From: Salinispora tropica CNB-440
GTDB taxonomy: Bacteria > Actinomycetota > Actinomycetes > Mycobacteriales > Micromonosporaceae
Reading direction: 5' to 3'
NCBI RefSeq assembly: GCF_000016425.1
Contig: NC_009380.1
Span: forward strand, 3,786,144 to 3,850,143
Length of the DNA: 64,000 bases
The translations under genes were made by a program, and so were the position numbers. Within the stretch, counting starts at the first letter, position 1; each line of letters begins with the position of its first letter. The notes under the pieces were generated by a model that saw only the letters and a list, made by a program, of their open reading frames with translations, was not told the origin of the DNA and made no database searches. Positions 59,330 through 64,000 of this stretch are shown here, in pieces.

Positions 59330-59638
59330 GTGCCCAAGCCTTACCCCCGAGAGTTCCGTGATGACGTCGTGCAGGTGGCCCGTGACCGCGAGCCGGGCGT
59401 GACGGTCGAGCAGATCGCGAAGGACTTCGGGGTTCACCCGATGACGTTGTTCAAGTGGCTGCGTCAGGCCGACATCGACGCTGGTGCGAAGCCCGGTACG
59501 CCCAGTGGCGAGTCAGCCGAGCTGCGCGAGGCCCGCAAGCGGATCCGGTTGTTGGAGCAGGAGAACGAGGTCCTGCGTCGGGCCGCTGCTTACTTGTCGC
59601 AGGCGCATCTGCCGGGAAAAGGCTCTACCCGCTCGTGA
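59330..59638 (+). CDS. IS3-type transposase OrfA
   Basis: A 102-residue protein. PKPYPREFRDDVVQVA and VTVEQIAKDFGVHPMTLFKW form the helix-turn-helix, followed by a leucine-zipper helix (RKRIRLLEQENEVLRRAAAY). It ends at a TGA that overlaps a possible GTG start of orfB (GTGA). The heptamer GGGAAAA six codons before the stop allows a -1 shift to make the OrfAB transposase. Confidence 0.9.
   Translation: MPKPYPREFRDDVVQVARDREPGVTVEQIAKDFGVHPMTLFKWLRQADIDAGAKPGTPSGESAELREARKRIRLLEQENEVLRRAAAYLSQAHLPGKGSTRS
59614..59620 (+). other. Programmed -1 frameshift heptamer GGGAAAA
   Basis: In the orfA frame the codons are GGA AAA; slipping back by one base gives GGG AAA and leads into the orfB frame, which continues RLYPLVSELAADG. 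This is the X-XXY-YYZ form. Confidence 0.75.
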
Positions 59639-60498
59639 GCGAGCTGGCCGCCGACGGGATCCCCGTCGCGGTGACGTGCCGGGTATTGAACATCGCTCGT
59701 CAGCCCTACTACCGGTGGCTCGGCCGGCCCGTCGGTGACGCCGAACTCGTCGCCGCTCATCGCGCGAACGCCTTGGTCGATGCCCACCGCGATGACCCGG
59801 AGTTCGGGTACCGGTTCCTGGTCGATGAGGCCCGCGCCGCCGGCCAGGCGATGGCGGAGCGCACCGGGTGGAAGATCTGCTCGGACAATGGCTGGTGGAG
59901 CGCCTTCGGTAAGCGCAAGAAGCGCGGCAAGGGTGGCAAGGTCGGTTCACCGGTTCACGACGACCTCGTGCAACGGGACTTCACCGCCGACGGCCCGAAC
60001 CGGTTGTGGCTGGCCGACATCACCGAACACCGCACCGGCGAGGGCAAGCTCTACCTGTGCGCGATCAAGGACGTGTGGTCGAGGCGGATCGTCGGCTACT
60101 CCATCGACTCACGGATGAAGTCCCGGCTGGCCGTCAACGCGTTGCACAACGCTGTAGCCCGACGCGGCCGGCTGGCCGGCTGCGTGCTGCACACCGACCG
60201 TGGGTCGCAGTTTCGCAGCCGAAAATTCGTCCACGCCCTGCACCAGCATCACATGACCGGATCGATGGGCAGAGTCGGCGCCGCCGGCGACAACGCCGCC
60301 ATGGAATCGTTCTTCGGGTTGCTGCAGAACAACGTCCTCGACCGGCGGACCTGGACCACCCGCCAGCAGCTCAGGACCGCGATCGTGACCTGGATCGAGC
60401 GGACCTACCACCGCCGCCGACGACAACACTCTCTGTCCCGGTTGACCCCTATCGAGTACGAGACCATCATGACCCCACCGGCCAGTCAGGCCGCGTGA
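59635..60498 (+). CDS. IS3-type transposase OrfB (DDE integrase)
   Basis: About 287 residues from the GTG at 59635, or fused to OrfA by frameshift. The N-terminal part (VTCRVLNIARQPYYRWL, DDPEFGYRFLVDEARAAG) is the HTH_21-like region. The catalytic core holds the DDE triad: Asp in RLWLADITEH, Asp in LHTDRGSQF and Glu in AGDNAAMESFFGLLQ. The C-terminal RRRRQHSLSRLTPIEYE is also standard. All key residues are present, so the element could be active. Confidence 0.9.
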   Translation: MSELAADGIPVAVTCRVLNIARQPYYRWLGRPVGDAELVAAHRANALVDAHRDDPEFGYRFLVDEARAAGQAMAERTGWKICSDNGWWSAFGKRKKRGKGGKVGSPVHDDLVQRDFTADGPNRLWLADITEHRTGEGKLYLCAIKDVWSRRIVGYSIDSRMKSRLAVNALHNAVARRGRLAGCVLHTDRGSQFRSRKFVHALHQHHMTGSMGRVGAAGDNAAMESFFGLLQNNVLDRRTWTTRQQLRTAIVTWIERTYHRRRRQHSLSRLTPIEYETIMTPPASQAA

Positions 60499-60627
60499 CT
60501 GAAACTGTCACCTATCGGTGCAGCAGACCCCTTCCTTCGCGGTGGATTGATCAGCGGTCCGCACAGTAGCGCCCACCCGAGACACTCCGGTCCTGACCAT
60601 GTCGACGCGACTCATGTTCGCACTAGC

Positions 60628-60645
60628 GAGCTGGACATCCAGCTC
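60628..60645. repeat. Small inverted repeat beside the integrase remnant
   Basis: GAGCTGGA and TCCAGCTC are separated by CA, 17 bases beyond the integrase stop. It may be its terminator or part of an old attachment region. Confidence 0.35.
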
Positions 60646-60661
60646 CTGGTTACTGGCATCA

Positions 60662-60967
60662 CTAGCGGTTTAGCAGGTCATCGATGGCAAGGCGGGTCCA
60701 CTCCTCGCTAGAGGGCATGAGGTGGGTGTATACCCGGAGCGTGAAGCCGGGGTCGGAGTGCCCGAGGTACGAGGCAAGGGCCTTGGTGCTCTCCCCCTCG
60801 TCGAGCAGCGCAGAGGTGTAGAAGTGACGCAGTGCATGCATCCCGGTCGCCCGGGTCGAGACGATGCCGGCCACTTCGACTGCCGCGCGTGTGTCCAGTC
60901 CCACCACATGCATGACGAGTCCGTCCCACCCAGACGCTTGACAGTCGACCTTGGTTTGCGACGAGAC
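60662..60967 (-). pseudogene. Tyrosine recombinase (integrase), C-terminal remnant
   Basis: About 101 codons are open, bounded upstream by a TAA at 60968-60970. The fragment reads ASGWDGLVMHVVG, HALRHFYTSALLDEG, LASYLGHSDPGFTLRVYTHL. It includes the HxxR motif, the second active histidine (GHSD) and the catalytic tyrosine in RVYTHL. The N-terminal two thirds, with the core-binding domain and first arginine, are absent, so it cannot act alone. It marks the former edge of an integrated element (plasmid, ICE or phage) next to the IS3 element. Confidence 0.85.
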
Positions 60968-61046
60968 TTAGCAGGGCGTGAAGACAGGAAGGGTGCCTGT
61001 GCGAAGCGGTGAGCCCGGCCGTCGGGCACCGCCCCACCGTCGGATC

Positions 61047-61280
61047 TCAGCTCAACGTGAGTTCGTCCGGGAAGCGCTCATGAAGCGCGGTCACCACATG
61101 GCGTAGGCAGTACTCAAGGCTGTGGCCGTCGACCCTGATCGACACACCGTCGAGCCGCTGACCCGAGATCACCACGGTCCAGGGCTCCCGCTCCCGCTCC
61201 CCGTCAATCTTGACCAGCCCGACCAGGCCCATCTCCCCGAGGTGCTCCAGCAGCTCCGGCACGCACTCGCCCCAGCTCAT
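61047..61280 (-). CDS. Small hypothetical protein, likely from an integrated element
   Basis: A 77-residue protein: MSWGECVPELLEHLGEMG, a beta segment GLVKIDGERER followed by PWTVVISGQRL, and a helical end SLEYCLRHVVTALHERFP. The pattern of helix, KIDGER, W-T-V-x-x-SG, then a C-L helix resembles short proteins that I associate with actinomycete integrative elements, but no function is known. The ribosome site is weak. It lies between the integrase remnant and rnpB. Confidence 0.55.
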   Translation of the reverse strand: MSWGECVPELLEHLGEMGLVGLVKIDGEREREPWTVVISGQRLDGVSIRVDGHSLEYCLRHVVTALHERFPDELTLS

Positions 61281-61628
61281 CCCTGAATGGGATCACCGAG
61301 GCCGCTACGGAAGCCAGCGGGGTCGGCCTGGTCGTGCGTCAGGGCTTCCGGCTGCCGCGCCAGTCCAACCCCGGGACTGGCTTGCCACCGAGTCACCGGG
61401 TCGCGGCACCAGCTCCACCGCCAGGACGTGCCCGACCCTCCCCCGCAACCGCCGGCTCGACTCCCCAGACCATCGAGCGCCGGCCGAAAGATAGCCACGA
61501 CGACACAGGCAACCCGGAACGAAGCGAGACCAACTGAGCCAGCACTCAGGCCGTGGCCAGGCCGTCCCCAGGCCGTCAAATGTTGGCCGACGTTGACCAA
61601 AAGCAACCATCGACGCCCGGATATAACA
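61281..61628. other. Stretch without a confident gene before rnpB
   Basis: Several overlapping open frames exist but none has domain content. The segment 61540-61625 is less GC-rich, with GTCAA and GGCC words that could belong to an old attachment site. No tRNA-like sequence is seen. Confidence 0.35.
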
Positions 61629-61662
61629 CCAGCTCAGAGCCTCTATCGGGGCTCTGAGCTGG
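61629..61662 (-). terminator. Terminator of rnpB, perfect 13-bp stem
   Basis: CCAGCTCAGAGCC and GGCTCTGAGCTGG flank an 8-nt loop just beyond the 3' end of the RNase P RNA; TGTTATAT follows on the minus strand. Confidence 0.85.
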
Positions 61663-61665
61663 TGG

Positions 61666-62093
<428 letters not shown>

Positions 62094-62099
62094 GCACTC

Positions 62100-62127
62100 A
62101 TCCTAACGACGCCGGTGCCGTGCCCAA
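62100..62127 (-). promoter_or_regulatory. Promoter of rnpB
   Basis: On the minus strand TTGGGC (-35), 16 bases, TAGGAT (-10), then 6 bases to the proposed 5' end. Confidence 0.7.
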
Positions 62128-62184
62128 TTCCGCCCCGACGCGCCACACCGGCCTCCACGGGGTGAGCGGGGAGTCACGGCGTAC

Positions 62185-62190
62185 TAGCCT
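62185..62190 (+). promoter_or_regulatory. -10 hexamer TAGCCT, leaderless-type
   Basis: TAGCCT, 8 bases, then the ATG at 62199. Confidence 0.45.
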
Positions 62191-62198
62191 GCCTGACC

Positions 62199-62960
62199 AT
62201 GCACATCGCCGACGCCGCGCTGCTCGTCACCGCTGGTCTCGCCGCGGGCATGGTCAACGCGGTGGCCGGCGGGGGCTCGCTGATCACCTTCCCGGCGATG
62301 ATCGCCGCCGGGCTGCCGCCAGTACCGGCGAACGTCAGCAACTCGGTGTCGGTCTTCCCCGGATACCTGGCGAGCGTCGCGGGTAGCCGTGCATACCTGC
62401 CGCGCGGTCGGGAGCTGTTGGCTCTGCTGCCTACCACCGTCCTCGGCACAGTCGCCGGTGCCGTACTCCTGTTGGCCACCCCGGCGCGAGCGTTCGAGCT
62501 GGTTGTTCCGTTTCTGGTGCTCGGGGCAACGGCGGTACTGGCCTTCCAGGGGCCGCTGCGCCGGTTCGTCGGGCACCCCCGCGACCGGTCGCCGCGCCAC
62601 CGTACCGTCTCGGTGCAGGTCATGGTCGCACTCGCCGCGGTGTACGGCGGCTACTTCGGCGCGGCGCTGGGGTTGATGCTGGTGGCCGGTCTGGCGCTGG
62701 TGCTGGACGCGTCGCTGGTCCGAGTCACCGCCATCAAGAACCTGCTCTCGGCGGTGGTCGGGCTCACCACGTTGGTGGTGTTCGCGCTGTTCGGACCGGT
62801 GAACTGGGCAGCGGTTGCCCTGGTCGCACCGGCGACGCTGGTCGGCGGGTACGCGGGCGCGCGGCTGGTTCCCCGGCTGCCGCCGATGGTGCTCAGAACG
62901 GTGATTGTGGTCTTCGGGACAGCTGTCGGCCTGTACCTGCTCTGGCGGACCGGAAGCTGA
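62199..62960 (+). CDS. TauE/SafE family membrane permease
   Basis: A 253-residue protein with about seven or eight hydrophobic helices. GMVNAVAGGGSLITFPAMI is the first of the two family repeats (the GAGGG-type loop), and AVYGGYFGAALGLMLVAGLA followed by AIKNLLSAVVGLTTLVVF is the second. The family exports sulfite, sulfoacetate or related organosulfur compounds, or moves other anions; the substrate here is not predictable. It is divergent from rnpB. Confidence 0.87.
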   Translation: MHIADAALLVTAGLAAGMVNAVAGGGSLITFPAMIAAGLPPVPANVSNSVSVFPGYLASVAGSRAYLPRGRELLALLPTTVLGTVAGAVLLLATPARAFELVVPFLVLGATAVLAFQGPLRRFVGHPRDRSPRHRTVSVQVMVALAAVYGGYFGAALGLMLVAGLALVLDASLVRVTAIKNLLSAVVGLTTLVVFALFGPVNWAAVALVAPATLVGGYAGARLVPRLPPMVLRTVIVVFGTAVGLYLLWRTGS

Positions 62961-62997
62961 GGTGGTCAGAAGCTGAACGGGCCGAAAGCCGGGGTGA

Positions 62998-64000
62998 TCA
63001 GTCGGACGGGAGGTGAGCGGTGTCGTTGACGGAGCGAACGGCCACTCCGCCGTCGGGCCAGAAGTCCACCACGGAGATGCCGGCCGCGTCGAGGAACAGC
63101 CGATGCAACAGCGTGTCCCCGCCCCCGAGGGCGTCGCGCAGGATCAGCTTGATCGGCGAGACGTGCGAGACCACCACGACGGTCTCCCCCGGGTACGCCT
63201 TCAGCAGCGCGTCAACCGCCCGGCGGCTGCGGGTACCGACGTCGGCGAATGACTCTCCGTCAGGCGGGGCGACCGTCGTCGCGGCGAGCCAGGCGTCCAT
63301 CTCTCCGGCCCAGCGCTCCCGCACCTCGGCGAAGGTACGGCCCTCCCAGACCCCGAAGTCGCACTCGACGAGGTCGTCGTTGTCGCGGACCGGCTTTCCG
63401 CCGAGCGCCGCGGCGATGGCTTCGGCGGTGTGCCGGCACCGGCTCAGTGGGGAGCTGACCACGGCCGCGGCCGACGGGGCCAGCGCAGCCACCCGGTTGG
63501 CGGTGGCTTCGGCCTGGGCCCGGCCTTGGTCGGAGAGGGACACGTCAAACCGGCCGGAGTAGCGGCGCTGTTCGGTGTAGTCGGTCGCCCCGTGCCGGAC
63601 GAGAACCAGCCGGGTTGCCGTGAAGCTGGGGCGTGGCTCCCAGGAGGCAGGGGCGGTGGCCGGTTCGGTGCCGCTGGTACGGGTGGTGGCCGGTTCGGTG
63701 CCGCTGGTACGGGTGGTGGCCGCCCGGGCCGCCGCCTCGTGGGCTGCCGAGCGGGCCGGCGAGTCGGCTGCGGCCACCTGTCGGGGCTGCTCGGCAGCGC
63801 GCTTCGCCGGCCGGGCTGGAGCCCCGGCCGCGGCGTCCATGGCCGCGTTGGCCAGGGCGTCGGCGTGCTGGTTGCGGTTCCGCGGAATCCAGGTGAATCG
63901 GACGGCAGTGAATTGGTCGACCAGCCTTGCCGCCTGCGCGGCGAGTGGACGCAGACCAGGGTTTTTGATCTGCCATCGGCCGCACATCTGCTCGACCACG
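62998..64000 (-). CDS. RNase H / histidine phosphatase fusion protein (5' end outside window)
   Basis: About 334 residues are visible and the frame is open to the window edge. The first segment (VEQMCGRWQIKNPGLRPLA, FTWIPRNRNQHADALANAAM) is the C-terminal half of an RNase HI domain, ending in the N-x-x-AD-x-LAN motif with a catalytic aspartate. An Ala/Thr-rich linker of about 70 residues follows. The rest is a histidine phosphatase: LVLVRHGATDYTEQRRYSG (RHG, catalytic histidine), SPLSRCRHTAEAIA and VVVVSHVSPIKLIL. The fusion matches the mycobacterial Rv2228c type, described there as RNase H with alpha-ribazole phosphatase-like activity, which would link it to the cobalamin genes near 14 kb. 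Confidence 0.9.
   Translation of the reverse strand, partial: VVEQMCGRWQIKNPGLRPLAAQAARLVDQFTAVRFTWIPRNRNQHADALANAAMDAAAGAPARPAKRAAEQPRQVAAADSPARSAAHEAAARAATTRTSGTEPATTRTSGTEPATAPASWEPRPSFTATRLVLVRHGATDYTEQRRYSGRFDVSLSDQGRAQAEATANRVAALAPSAAAVVSSPLSRCRHTAEAIAAALGGKPVRDNDDLVECDFGVWEGRTFAEVRERWAGEMDAWLAATTVAPPDGESFADVGTRSRRAVDALLKAYPGETVVVVSHVSPIKLILRDALGGGDTLLHRLFLDAAGISVVDFWPDGGVAVRSVNDTAHLPSD
63661..63720 (-). repeat. Two exact 30-bp tandem copies in the RNase H/phosphatase linker
   Basis: The 30-base unit at 63661-63690 recurs exactly at 63691-63720 and codes ten residues (TTRTSGTEPA) twice in the interdomain linker. The change is in frame. Confidence 0.9.

Larger units (their letters stand above)
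59261..60531 (+). mobile_element. Complete IS3-type insertion sequence, about 1,271 bp
   Basis: Terminal inverted repeats of 26 bases (59261-59286 and 60506-60531) match at 24 positions; the outer 15 bases GGGGTCTGCTGCACC are identical. Inside are orfA and orfB in the -1 arrangement of the IS3 family with a GGGAAAA slippery site. No target duplication can be seen (CTC on the left, TTC on the right), which suggests a later rearrangement or deletion at one side. The left end cuts the FG-GAP gene. Confidence 0.88.

Noticed and set aside
59261..59437. Start of the FG-GAP frame inside the IS element (ATG at 59437)
   Set aside because: The codons lie within IS sequence and read antisense to orfA, so they are not the native start.
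61281..61628. Open frames between the small element-type gene and rnpB
   Set aside because: None has a good start or domain; several overlap on both strands.

Overview
The window comes from a high-GC actinomycete. Almost every gene uses G/C-ending codons, GTG and TTG starts are common, and the gene families are actinobacterial: DUF3043, DUF4191, an MptB-type mannosyltransferase, an F420 oxidoreductase, a fused RNase H/acid phosphatase, and a glnA-glnE-glnA2 order also known from Streptomyces and Mycobacterium. The overall content suggests Micromonosporaceae (Micromonospora or Salinispora-like). This is an inference; no 16S gene is present.

Left part (1-24.5 kb): a cut-off cysteine desulfurase overlaps a TusA sulfur carrier. 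It is followed by adenosine kinase (adoK), the Fe-S carrier erpA, glycerate kinase, nadA, murA, a DUF3043 membrane protein and a very large WG-repeat/TPR protein. Next come an aldo/keto reductase, a site-2 protease, the late cobalamin genes (a CobU-CobT fusion, then cobS), a DUF2314-like protein, gcvT, pepA, and the 2-oxo-acid dehydrogenase pair lpdA and sucB. Sulfur relay, Fe-S assembly, NAD, lipoate-dependent enzymes and B12 are therefore all represented.

Middle (24.5-52 kb): a FUSC-family membrane protein faces a MerR regulator that probably controls a divergent aldo/keto reductase through a textbook palindromic operator. Then follow a TIGR01777 epimerase, lipB, a truncated ABC permease, lipA, DUF4191, an RDD protein, glnA, glnE, an amidotransferase-like protein without its catalytic cysteine, an LD-carboxypeptidase, glnA2, nadE and panB. 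Four large polytopic membrane proteins, one MptB-like, are interleaved here. glnA carries the adenylylation-site motif that glnE acts on, and a GlnR-type box lies upstream of glnA.

Right part (52-64 kb): accessory character. It holds a lipoprotein, an F420:NADPH oxidoreductase, a frameshifted AraC regulator, a glyoxalase-type protein divergent from a TetR regulator with a nested palindromic operator between them, a methyltransferase, and a secreted lysozyme-like protein. An FG-GAP repeat gene has been cut by a complete IS3-type element (with a GGGAAAA frameshift site) lying next to an integrase remnant. The core genome resumes at rnpB (RNase P RNA, minus strand), followed by a TauE/SafE permease and the RNase H/phosphatase gene cut by the window edge.

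Recurrent theme: at least fourteen genes have a TAnnnT -10 hexamer 6-8 nt before the start codon, the signature of leaderless transcripts. No CRISPR array, tRNA gene, biosynthetic gene cluster or recognisable defence system was found.
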